This document shows, piece by piece, positions 24,566 through 35,999 of a stretch of 64,000 bases of DNA (the stretch's first letter is position 1; each line of letters begins with the position of its first letter). A program made the translations under genes and the position numbers. The notes beneath the pieces are model-generated. The model saw only the letters and a program-made list of their open reading frames with translations, was not told where the DNA came from and did not search any database. The DNA is taken from NCBI GenBank assembly GCA_947568835.1, contig OX387609.1, positions 7,145,660 to 7,209,659 of the forward strand, in the 5' to 3' direction. This DNA is from Protonemura montana. Its lineage: Eukaryota > Arthropoda > Insecta > Plecoptera > Nemouridae.

Positions 24566-27500
24566 TTAATTTCCTAAATTTTCGTAAAAAATATATGACA
24601 AAAATGTATGACATTTTCAATGTTTTAAAATAATAAGTATGTAGGTCCACATATCTTATGGCTATCAAATTATTTGCGAGAAAAGTAAATCGACTCCAGC
24701 TTAAGAATTCAAATGGTGAAAAATAAATCCACAATTCACTCAATGCTCGAAAATAATATATCTTATTTAAGATCTTTGTCCCTTCTTTGTCATATTGCCC
24801 ACATTGGAAAATAAAGTCTTGAACCGCCTGGACTTGCAGAAAAGAAAACGACACCATCGTTTGAATCCAGACTTGAATGCACCTTAACTCTGGGATAATT
24901 TATTGCTTGCTTAGGTATTGCCAGTATTGTTGGAGGAAAGAATGTTGGCGTGATCCATTACCCTGAAGGGTGTTGTGAAGGGTGGCGATTGTCACACTCA
25001 CTTTTGAAAAGTCTTGGACCTCCAATGTAGAGATTCGGAGAGTCTTGGATTTCATTTCCAGTTGCCATTCAAAATGTATTGGTTTCGTAGATATCATCAA
25101 GAACAACTTTCATGTCATACCCGTTAAGTCCACAAAAATATGTTATGTTAGACCTAGGTTAGGCAAAAATAGTAACAATTCCAGTATGGGAAAGTATTTT
25201 GAAAGGATTTTCAGGCCACCCCCTGAACAGCCTTAAGTTTATAAAAATCAACTCCGTGCAATCAATATTGTCAGTCAACTAATAATTCGATTTTGAACGC
25301 AATATTAATCTCTGATTAATGAGAGCTTCACTTTATAGTAATTCGTACAAAAAGGTTCTAAAAAATTATGTTTTTTTTGCTTGTAATCAAAATATTATCA
25401 CTATATTATCTTGTAGATTTCTCATACGATTCACAGTAATCTGTTTCTATCTAATACTGAAAAATAGTTAGTTGGAAACGAAGGGTAAAGCATTTGTAAC
25501 TCTCTATTATAAATACGTCCTCCTCAAAAAGTTGTTAAATTTACTTTCAAATACGCCAATATGAACAAACAACGTAAATAAAATATAAAATAATAATAAT
25601 ACATAAGAATAAGTTGAAAAATAGTACGCAAATAGTGCGCAAACAGGCAATTAGTGAAAAATAGTATTTCGTTTTATGTATTTCAAATGATTGTCCATCG
25701 CATTTTAACAGTCAATCAACAAAGAAGGGATGATATCTTTATAATCTTTCAGAATGAGTTGGCAAAATTTCACATCTGGCCCAGAAAAAAAAATGACCGT
25801 GCACTGTGGGTGGTTATTCCTCTCAATTAAAACATATTAACCTAACAGCTTTAATTCAATGATCAATTTCTTCAGTTTAACCATGATGTTAGGAAAAAAC
25901 GCGACGACGGGACACCTTAAGTGAATTGGTTTTTTTTTGTTCGAAGAAATTTGAGCAAAATAAAGAACCGAGAGACTTGCCTTCAAAATGACTACCCCTT
26001 ACAGAATCCAGTTTGTTTAGCTCTGTATTACAAAGAGTTGGTTTTTTCTAAATTTCCTTTTGCTATTGTATTTTTGTTTGTGATTGTTGAAGTTTTTAAT
26101 ATTGTCGCAGAACTGTGAAAATATCGTGCTGAGCTCAGCGTGATTTTCACTATCTGGCTTTTCGTGTTTATGAAGAAAAATAGTCATTGTAATTTGTAAT
26201 CAACTTATTTGTAATTAATTTACATTCGTGACAAGTCTGTTAGAGGATTCACAGTTGGACGCACGAAGCTTTGCGACTTTTCACTTGTCCTTTTCTGCGA
26301 CGAGGAAAACTAATTTCAGACTTTTGTTAACTTAATTAAAATAGCAAATTTCATTAAGAGTTTTTTTTTATTTATTAATAACCATTGTGGTGATACGTTT
26401 TTTAATGAAATTGTATAAAATATGTATTTAATTTCCTGTTTGACTTTTTTTGTAGAAACTGTCGTTTCCAGCGATAGGTACATACAGAGCAAAATTTTAA
26501 AACGCAAGTGACTAAAATAATTTTCAATCAATCAATAAAATAAAAATAAAAAATAATTTCATATAGGTACCACACATGGAAAATTTAAGAGAAAGTCTAA
26601 AAAGTATCGGGAAACATTTATTTCATTATAAGTTAAATATGCACAGCGTAGAAGTTGAAAAAAAGAATCGAATGCTAAGAAAAATAAAAAAGATGATGTA
26701 TTGATTATTGATACACCTACTTTTTAATCAAGCTCGCATTTATTCAAGTATGAAAATTGAAAAAAAAACAAGCCACCATTAATTTTTGTTGTCAAAGTCA
26801 AAATTTCAATACTTTAATAGATTTTTTTATTTTTATTTTTTTTAAGATTTAACGATTATTAATGTGTATTTTAGTTGTGTGACTTTCCTGTGTATTGTAT
26901 AACAAAACCATTGCTAGAAAAGTTATTTAAATACCACTGCGTTTTGGTTTGGTTTTGCGGGTCTTTATTTTGAGAAATTTCATTTTAATACACCTTCTAA
27001 GTGAAATAAAAAGTCACAAAAAAAACTAGAACATACTAAATATTGTAGTGGTGTTGAAGTTGAAATAATTAATAAAAGAAAATGGGGTATTGGATCCAAC
27101 TAGTGTTTCAAATCCTTTCAAATACCAACTAAACCTCTTTCTAATAATTAAACTGCAGACGCGTCACGAGACAGTTATTGGTACCCAATTTGGGTAATTG
27201 TTGATATTTTTCACCACATCGAAGGAAATCGCAAGCTTTCTGGCCATCAGACACATTTCTTTCGCAGTTTTCTCAAAAACAAAAACGGTGCAAATTTTCT
27301 TATCGTTGTCTTCATACACATCTAAAATACACCAAGGCTATAAATCTACATTTTATCACCAAGGAATTATATTCTAGCAGCACATAAGCCTATACAAAGT
27401 CTAAAAACATAAAATAGGTCCTATTAAGACACAGGGGGGCTTGCTTTCAAGATGCCAAAAAGTATTGAAATAAATTTTCCAAACTCGTACACATACTACA

Positions 27501-28686
27501 AGAGTAAAGTACTATGTCATTTTTAATAAACTACCCAAAAGCATAATGTTGAACATATAAATATCTTGTCTTTTTCTGATATAAAACCAGCATGGTGTTA
27601 TACATTGTTGTATGTTCTTGCATTATTTATTGCTTTTAATATAATATCAAAATATATTTCACTGCTAGTTTGCTGGCGGGCCCCATGCTGCTTTCGAATT
27701 GGTGTCTTGAGAAGAGAAGGAGATGTTTTATGAGTTGTTGTTATATTTTTGGTATTATCCATAGGGGAGTACACTTTGGGCGACAGCTCTCCCTGGAAGA
27801 CTCAATTTGCAGAATTCATGTGCATGGCATGTAAGAAAACCATGTTTGAGCAAACATTGTTTTTATTCTATTTCGTAGGGGAAGTATTATATTTTAATTA
27901 AATTTTATCTTCAGTTTAATTAGGGGCAATTGAAAAATATTCTACCTTAATGCTACACAGGTTAAATGAGAATATATATATAGCCGTTTTGGACAAAATT
28001 AATCCCCATCATTCGCTTTAACTGAATATAACTACCCGTAGTAACATAAGATAGCAGAATTGAGATTTTTTAGAAACATTTTAGCGTAGTGACGGATAGC
28101 TTAAAAAAAAAAAACGTTTTCAACACGACGTGCTAAGCGGCGAGGTATTCTTGCATTACATTAGGACACATGGATAAAAATTAAAAATTAGCTTTTTGGT
28201 CAAACTGTGTCTTAATTTATTTATTAGCTCTCAAAGTTTCAGACCAATTGTTGACCAATTGTTGACCTTCAATGGTAAAGGCAATTTGAAAGATGCAATT
28301 TGTACTCAAAAGTGCATTTTTAATTACAGTCATTGCGTGTCTAGTCACAAAAAACGTCAGATGAAAAACAACTGTGCAAATAATAGCTATATTATAATAA
28401 CTACGATATGATATATTCATAGAATTATTCAATAATATTTTGAAATAAAACAACGAAATAATATTCATTTAAAAATATTATTCACATACTATTCGAAGAT
28501 AGTACAGTCCACCGGTGAGAATTTAGTTTTCAAGCACTGACGACACTCGGGGATAGGTTATGCTCACCAATTAATTTTGACAAGATTTCTTTATAATAAA
28601 TGTGCAAATAACTAGTATATATTACAAGTACCTGATGACTTAAATTATGATAATTTGTGAAAGTCCCTGGGTAAGAATGAATGGTC

Positions 28687-28745
28687 ACCACATGGCCAGA
28701 TATCAAAACAGTGCGTCGTTAAAACCCACTAATCAATCAGTTAAT
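28687..28745 (+). mobile_element. 5S-derived SINE, 3' end fragment
   Basis: CCACATGGCCAG, then ATCAAAACAGTGCGTCGTTA and an AATC-rich tail. Matches only the last 45 or so bases and tail of the full-length SINEs at 56-62 kb. Confidence 0.6.
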
Positions 28746-29544
28746 CGACAGGATGAAATTATTCTTATTTTGTTACAGTACAGGAAACTAACTACAATAA
28801 TGCGACACAGCAAATAAAAACGAGATAAACTTTGAGCAAATTATATGCTCTTGGATCACACTTATTAGTATCGAATCGTTACAACTTTTTTTTAAACTAC
28901 CCCTTCCAGTGACTGCAAGTAAATAACCTGTATGTGCCAGGCAAAGGATGAGGGTCCAACAATAAATTCGGCAACAAAGAGACATTTCTAGCAAGACATT
29001 TGCGATTGAAATTCAAAGCCATTCCTGATTGTTGTGAAATAATTACAACAATGATAACATTAAACTTCTGTCGTGTAACTGCTAATTTAAATCTAAAACA
29101 TGTCACTATACGTCTGCAAGGACTCTTGGAACTTGGAGGTAATGTTCTAGAAAAATTTGATGAAAACATGAACCCTTGTCATGAATTCAAGAAAATATTG
29201 AAGACGAATATTCTTCCGCTAGAAAAGTGTCATCCAATCCTATCTTGAGTGAAAGTTAAGTATGAACCCTTGCTTTTAAAGTAATTATTCAATTACTTTT
29301 TCCAGCGATATTCCTTGACAATAAAGCCGCAGTGAAACGAAAACCTTACACAGTAATAGTAGAAGGTTCATATTTTACCTATAAAGTCTTCCAATATCTT
29401 CAATTTGAAAACAACCAAAAAACTAAGAAAGTAAATCAAATAAAGCGATTTGCCATCGCACATTGCAATTTGTCGACTTTGACATAGCAATTGTCATAGA
29501 ATACCAATACCAAAACCCAAACCAAAAGAAATAAAAGAAAACAT

Positions 29545-29635
29545 AAACCGACCAACTAACCGACCAACCGACTAACCAACCAACCAACCAACCAACCAAC
29601 CGACCAACCGACCGACCAACCAACCTATAATAAAC
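29545..29635 (+). repeat. Microsatellite (CCAA/CCGA tetranucleotide)
   Basis: Tandem CCAA and CCGA units with occasional CTAA variants. An apparent minus-strand protein of repeated GWLV is only its translation. Confidence 0.9.
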
Positions 29636-29823
29636 CAACGAAAGTAGGAATAAATTAATTCCCAAAAAATAACCTTAATTCCAGTAGCAATCAAAGCAAT
29701 AAATACTTTGCAAAGGGAAAAATCTATTGAGAAAATGTGGAGTCAAGCTGCAGGAGCTCCGCTCACTAACAGATCTCAGAAAAGACTGATGAAAAAATGG
29801 CCGATTTCTGTCGAAAACCGCAC

Positions 29824-30042
29824 GATTTAGCAGTGGTGGGGGGCGACAATGTGCAGGTAAACTAGCGCTGGGAATTCGAGGTGACGTGACGTCAGAGTAT
29901 TTTAGTGCAGAAGTGGGGGTCAACAATGGGACAGAACCCGCGCTGTGTATTTGAGGTGGCCTGACGTTGCATTTTGTGCAGTGGTGGGGGTCGACAATCG
30001 AACAGAAAACTAGTGCTTGGAATTCGAGATTGACGGTCGAAG
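29824..30042 (+). repeat. Minisatellite, three units of about 71-77 bp
   Basis: Units start near 29824, 29899 and 29970. Each has GCAG(T/A)(G/A)GTGGGGG, CAACAATG or CGACAAT, GCGCTG or a variant, an ATTCGAGG-like block and TGACGT. Unit 1 carries a perfect CRE palindrome TGACGTCA at 29887-29894. Open frames through it are not supported as genes. Confidence 0.75.
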
Positions 30043-30898
30043 TGGTGAAAAATCAGACGCCGAAGACATTGGAAATAATACGGACCTCTAGAGAATGGAA
30101 TTTGCTAGAGAAGAATATTGTGAATGGACATCAACAAGCTTTAAACACTTTAGGATTAAGAGGGAAAAATATAGATATTAAAATAACGAATTAAATAATA
30201 AAAATGTGCTGCAAATAGTAATACATAAAGGCAACGAAGACATGCCGTCAAAGATAAAACTCATGATTTATCAGGGTTCGATTAACATTCATTTGATTTT
30301 TTTTTGCAGACATTTAAATTTTCTTTACCTGAAAGCTGAATGCACTTTATATACAATATTAATTTCTGCATGTCGCAACATGCGATTTGCACCATTCGAA
30401 AAAGCACAAAATTAGCAAATCACGTCTTATCACTTTGATAATCTTAAATATTTTGGAATGGATTTTAGTTATTTTTGCAGTATTAACCTGCATTAACCTA
30501 TATAACAATTACTTTGTAGATTTTTCTACTTCAACATTTTGGTAAAAATCAGCTCGTTGGGATGGTGGGTGAGAAAAGACCTGATTCATTTGAGTCTTTG
30601 GTTTCGAAAAGATATCAAATTAAATGTGAATTAATATCTAACCAATCAACAATATCAATAAATCAAGTAAAAATGCATGTCAAGAGACGAATAAACGCAG
30701 AGTTACATCGCAAATTAATTATTGTTGAAATTTAGGGCCACTGATAATTTGGTATAAATAATTATTTTGATTATTTATTTGATCTATCCACGAAAATAAC
30801 AATCGTGTGATGTGTTCATTTTGGTGTAATTTACAGGAAACTTTTTTGTGCCCTTAGCTTAGAACGTTTTACAAACAAGGAATTTAAGACATACGTAA

Positions 30899-30943
30899 TT
30901 TTCATAAATTCATAAATTTTTCATAAATTTGTTCCATAAATTT
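30899..30943 (+). repeat. Short tandem repeat (CATAAATTT)
   Basis: Four close copies of a CATAAATTT unit with one- to eight-base spacers, followed by an AT-rich (TA)n-like tract to about 30990. Confidence 0.6.
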
Positions 30944-31713
30944 TAATTTTCAATAAAATTAATATATTTATAAATATATATATAATTTAGACACAATGTG
31001 AAGTTGAACTTTGCAGAAATCACATGACAACATTTTTACAGTACGATTCTGAATGAGTTTTTAATTTTCCTGAAAAGCTGGACGCGAGTGGTGGCGGAGA
31101 TCCCCGGAGAAAAATATACATTTTTAATAAAATAGTCTTCAACAATGCAATATTAATTTCACCACAAGGATTTGCAAGAAAGACTCTTCCGATTATTTTT
31201 TTACATGATTTTGAAAACGTCATATCACTGGACATTTTTTTCATGGTCATTTTTGCGACCAGATATAGATATGTGAGGTGGGTTAAATTTTGCAAGCATC
31301 ATATTATTGCTTCGTAAAATATCTGAAAATACCAAAAACGTTCGGTTATTTGTCCTGATTCAATTTTGCATTTCGGTGCAGTGTTAAATTGCATGTTTTT
31401 TTCGAAAGTGGACCGGAACATTAACAATCCTGTGGCCATGTTTAGCATCATGATTCGTGTTCGTGTTCATGCTCTTATTTACAAAATTCAACAGAATAGA
31501 ACTGAAATAGATTATCATTTTGAAGAACTAGATTACAGAAAATCCTTTATTTTAGCACCGAAAATGGGTTAAATTTAATTTTCTTAAAACCATTAGTAAC
31601 ACATTTTTAGAGTACTAAGAATTTAACTCCAAAAATCACATGTGAATTGAGCTTTTCTAAAAAATATCTTATTACCAGAAATCTTAAACCTGTATAATGT
31701 AGCTGTGTTACCG

Positions 31714-31873
31714 TATAATGCAAGGTGAGGGCTTGAGATTGATCGAGGCTAACGCCCACAGTTTGAACCCCCGGGGTCAGAAATTGCCCCCTGGAGCTTC
31801 AAAGCAGAGCACCAAGTACTATAAATGGGATGCAAATGACGGCCCTTGAAGCGTAGCGTGTTAATGCATTATA
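31714..31873. repeat. GC-richer block bounded by a 9-bp inverted repeat
   Basis: TATAATGCA (31714-31722) and TGCATTATA (31865-31873) bracket a stretch much richer in GC than its flanks. It could be a very short non-autonomous element, but no second copy is visible in this window, so the assignment is tentative. Confidence 0.25.
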
Positions 31874-33174
31874 TAGATCATCGATTCGTTGTAAATCTTA
31901 TGGAAATAGAAGCGTGCGATTTATCTTCTTTAATTAAATGTAATTTACACTTTTTTGTTGTTAATTTTTGCGTGTCATGAAGGTATTTGTGTTAATGTTC
32001 TTATGAATGCAGGAAAGCGCTTGATTTTAAGAATTTTAAAAGGGCAATTTTTTAAAGCATTTAATACAAGGTATCAAGATAAAGGAAGATTTTCATTCAT
32101 GCAATTTGATAAGACCAAGGAATCATTTATCAAGGTGTAGCTTTTCAGCTAGATTACTGGGTGTACCTGTACTGTTGAATTATTAATGCAAGAAAGGGCG
32201 TGATTATACGATATCTCGAAATTGTAGGTAAGACCGAAAAACTGTCTTATCATTTTTTAATTTTTCATAAATAGAGACTTATTGGTTTAATTGCTATAGG
32301 TCTTATTATGTTCTTATCTTTGAATCGTCCCTATTTTTAAGAGTCAAAAAATTTGTTTCAGAGCAATAATTTATTCTAACCTTAAAGGGTATTTCGCAAT
32401 TTTCTGAAATTTGTGACATTAATTTCGAAACGTTTTTTCACGAACAGTTTCTAAAATATGTCCATACCATTCGTTATTAGACTGATGAGTGGGCTTAAAT
32501 GCACGCTTGCTCATTAATTCCTGAAGTCCTTGTAGATAGCGGATCCTTGAGTTTTAACAGTGTTAAAATTTCGAATCATGTCATTAAAGTATTCGAGTCA
32601 CAAAAGTATTCTTCTATAATGAAAAAATCATCAGCTGTAGAAATGTCTACCCACCTACTCAAAAATGATTTCCTACAAATTGACTAATTTTCTAGCCAGT
32701 TCATTTTCTCGGTTTCATCCAACAACAAAAAAATTGTCGATTATAGAACATTCAGAGCGTCCCAACTTCCAGAGACATGCAATGCAAACCCAGCCGAAAA
32801 TAAAAAAGCTATTCAAAAAAAAAAGCCAATCCTTTTTACCACATCTAATCAATCATTTGACCAACGATTCATTATGCTTGCTCAATACAATCGCATCCGA
32901 GAATAAAAAAAAAACCGAAACACCATGACAAATTACCTCCATTTTCCAATTACTCATGTTAGATAGCTCGCAGGCAATGGCCCTGGCCATACAATAAAGT
33001 CATTGCAGTCAATGACAATAAGTGATGAGAGGTATTATGGTTAGGTTCGGCCACTCCTACGCATTATTGTAGCACGTCCAATCAGCTTCTCAGTAGGCGG
33101 ACTTTGGACATAAAATCTAACGATTTCCATTGTCTTGCTGTTGTCTTCAAGAAAATTGTAAGACGGCGCTGTTA

Positions 33175-33215
33175 CGGTTTTTTAGAATCGTGTCTGCTTT
33201 ATCTAACCCAAGCAG
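33175..33215 (+). repeat. 84-bp hairpin-rich repeat, fragment
   Basis: GGTTTTTTAGAATCGTGTCTGC then TTTATCTAACCC corresponds to the first 40 bases of the family. Confidence 0.45.
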
Positions 33216-33667
33216 ACATTACATTTTTTTTTGGAAATATAGATTTTGTATTAAATCGACTAAGAGTTGACGGATGATCCATTTTAATGAATTGATGTAA
33301 TTATTAACAAATCCAATCCATGAATTCTAGAAGAATAATTAAAAAAGTTTAAACGACAGTAGACACGTTTGGTGGTCTTTTTTTAAAATAAAATAAAATA
33401 AAATATATGCGAAATCACATTGGTGAATTGCAATTAAGGTAAACACTGAAATCAATCGATAGATAACTTTCACATGTGGATCCGTAAATGTGCTAGATTA
33501 AAAAACGATCCGAACCGCCATAAAATAAAAATAATTTGAGTACTTGAGAAAATATTACAACTGATGACAGATGGTTACTTTGATAGTGCAGATAATTGTA
33601 ACCCTTTCTAATGTATTTCGTCGATATCGGCTTGAAGAATTTTGTGGATATTTTGTAAATATTTCAG

Positions 33668-33755
33668 TACATAAGTAGTACAGTATAAAGTAGCAGTATA
33701 GCAAGTAGTAAGTAGCAGTAGCATGTAGTATCAGTAGTAGTAGTAGGTAGAAGTG
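33668..33755 (+). repeat. Simple repeat (GTA-rich array)
   Basis: Imperfect AGTAGTA/AGTAGCA units; the related open frame is repeat translation. Confidence 0.7.
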
Positions 33756-34921
33756 GCTGTAGTGGTAGTCATACACATTAGATTTAAGTGTTATATTTTA
33801 GTATTAGTAGAAATGAAAATAGCGAAAAAAATGAATTCCAATGAACTGCACTCGTGAATGTTAACATAAAAAAATGATACGATGATGACATAGAAACGTT
33901 TAAATACATTTTTTTCACAAATCCTTTCGTGTTTGCACCCAATACGGGACATAACCCATGGAACCAAAACTAAAATCACAAAGTTCACTGTCAATTCTTT
34001 AAAAATGTGTCCATTTTTTGTTTGCAAAAACAAGCGTTAGATCACTGACGATTGAAATACTTTTTTGCACAAAATACTCTATTATTTTCTGTAGATATTT
34101 TGTTTTTTGTTATGACTCCCCATTAGCAACAGCATCAGCTTTTTCAATAACAATCGCCAAAAATATAATTTAAATTCACCAACGTCAAAAACAAAACAAA
34201 ATGACGCTCGTAAGAGAATCCTCAGCCCATTCCATTATTCAAAACAAACAGATTTGCTTAAAAAAATTAGCTTAAGTTTAAAAAAAAAAAAGTTGTCCCT
34301 AAACCCTGAGTTTTGTGAGCCATAAGAACCATGATTTTGATCTCTACAGTCAAGTTTCAAAACTATTTCGTCCCTGTAGGTCCCACATACACAACGGCAT
34401 ACCCTCATAAGTTATTTTTTGGTATTTTCTAATTATTTTGATTTAATCCACCACTGATGAGACTCAATAAAACGAGGCCTTCATTGACGTTCTGGTTGTT
34501 TGCAAGAGAAACCGATCCGGTATATCTTCCAAATGAACTCGTTCGAGAATCATTTGCACTTCATCGAATATACCTACAGCCAACGCTGCCTCCGCCATCC
34601 AACAAAAGATTTTCTCGATAAATAATGACATAGTATGCAGAAAAACTAAATTTGCAAAGTTTAACAAAGTAAAGTTCGGTTAAAGTATGACATCAAAGTT
34701 GACTTACCACAAATTAATCAATCCAGCACTCGCCCGCGTGAGGTGAAACGTAAAATAATATGTAACAACTATTAAAATGTATCCTGACGCTTTAAAAGAA
34801 CTAAAATTATACCAAAAAAATTTAGGCAAACTGAATTGACAGCTTGAGCGCAATGACACAGAACCTGCCCGCGATGATTTCAATGGAGCGACCTTCAGAT
34901 TTACCTCGCACTAAAACGGCT

Positions 34922-34945
34922 TAGACCTGCTCCCGAGCAGGTCTA
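34922..34945. repeat. Perfect 11-bp palindrome arms
   Basis: TAGACCTGCTC and GAGCAGGTCTA separated by CC. The block around it (34850-34950) is GC-richer than its surroundings. Possible dimeric binding site; motif evidence only. Confidence 0.35.
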
Positions 34946-35040
34946 GACAGAGTTGAATTTGCACCCAAGGTACAGTGAGAATTAGCGTATCATTTGGTTT
35001 AGATCTGCTTAGATCTCGCTAATTCTGCTTAAAACCTATA

Positions 35041-35073
35041 TGATGGTTTTTAGACTCATGTCTACTTGATTTC
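35041..35073 (+). repeat. 84-bp hairpin-rich repeat, fragment
   Basis: ATGGTTTTTAGACTCATGTC and the next few bases only; truncated after CTACTT. Confidence 0.6.
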
Positions 35074-35999
35074 CTGTTCTTGATTCCTGTGCTTAAAACC
35101 TGTTCGTAAATTGGCTCCCAGGCGTGCCCATGACCGCATTACATACAAGCACTGAGAATATATGCGTTTCAGCTTAAAAATGGTCGCACTTCCATGGAAA
35201 TGGCACTTCCAAGTTTTCCTTTCAAAATCCTGGAGGAAAATATGTGGTAGCTGGAAAGAAGGTTTCAATGCACCCTTGAGTTTGTCTTACTCCGTTCGGA
35301 GCAGCTTGACGAAAATCTTGACTGTTGATATCGTAAAAGTCGGGTGAGATCGTTACAGCGACCGCTTTTTTGCGAATAGAATTTTTTCGGTGCGTTTATT
35401 TTCGACAATGTGAACAAGAAAAGTAATGTGCCAGCCAGCTCAACACCCAGCGCCTAAAAATACATTTTTAATTTCTCGAATTTGAAGACAAGAAAAAATA
35501 CTATTGCAGTAAATTTACGGTGGAACAATATGACCAACAGCCCCAAGATTAGGCAAACACTTCTAACAGATAAGTTTCAAAAAATAAAAACATCAATACA
35601 CAACATGTAGGTCGCTTCTGACGGAGCTGAGATGGGTGATTCTAGCAAAGATATTAGTGACTAGCATGTGCACCCGCTGCCGTGATGTGATTAATTTGAT
35701 TTAATTTCAGCAATTTCAGTAACTAAGAAAAGATCTTTTCGAGGGCCACTCTGCCGAAAAAGGTTTACCCTCAAGACTAAGACTCAACGTCCAGGTTCAA
35801 TCTCACCCAAATCCAACTCCTATACTGCTAAATTTGGTCCCCTTTGTTTGCTTTTAGGTAAAGATTCTATGTCCATATTAGTGTGTGATTAGTGTACTGA
35901 GTGATAGGAATTACCGTAGTAAAACTGATCCCGTGGAAAACGATCTAATTGAGGTTTTATACACTGCTCAATATTGAATCACTTTAATCAGATTCAGAT

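Larger units (their letters stand above)
13701..29400. other. Intergenic DNA, gene desert part 1
   Basis: AT-rich throughout; open frames are short, without splice context or recognisable domains. Contents I can name: microsatellite-like ACATACAA units near 15310-15335, a CCATGG-core repeat at 18211, a solo SINE tail at 19177, the 84-bp hairpin repeat at 21208 and 24474, a GC hairpin at 21553, a T-rich heptamer array at 22457, and a SINE 3' fragment at 28687. Otherwise nothing assignable. Confidence 0.6.
30200..35600. other. Intergenic DNA, gene desert part 2
   Basis: AT-rich. Identifiable pieces: CATAAATTT short repeats at 30899-30943, a GC-richer block bounded by a short inverted repeat (31714-31873), a GC-richer stretch at 32960-33180, an AAAAT run at 33384-33404, a GTA-type array at 33668-33755, a coding-like open frame at 34464-34667, a palindrome at 34922-34945, and partial hairpin repeats at 33175 and 35041. 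No gene is supported. Confidence 0.55.

Noticed and set aside
24531..25106. Minus-strand frames of 108 and 68 residues
   Set aside because: No recognisable domain, no convincing splice pairs; the left one overlaps the dispersed hairpin repeat.
29423..29665. Minus-strand protein with GWLV repeats
   Set aside because: Translation of the CCAA/CCGA microsatellite.
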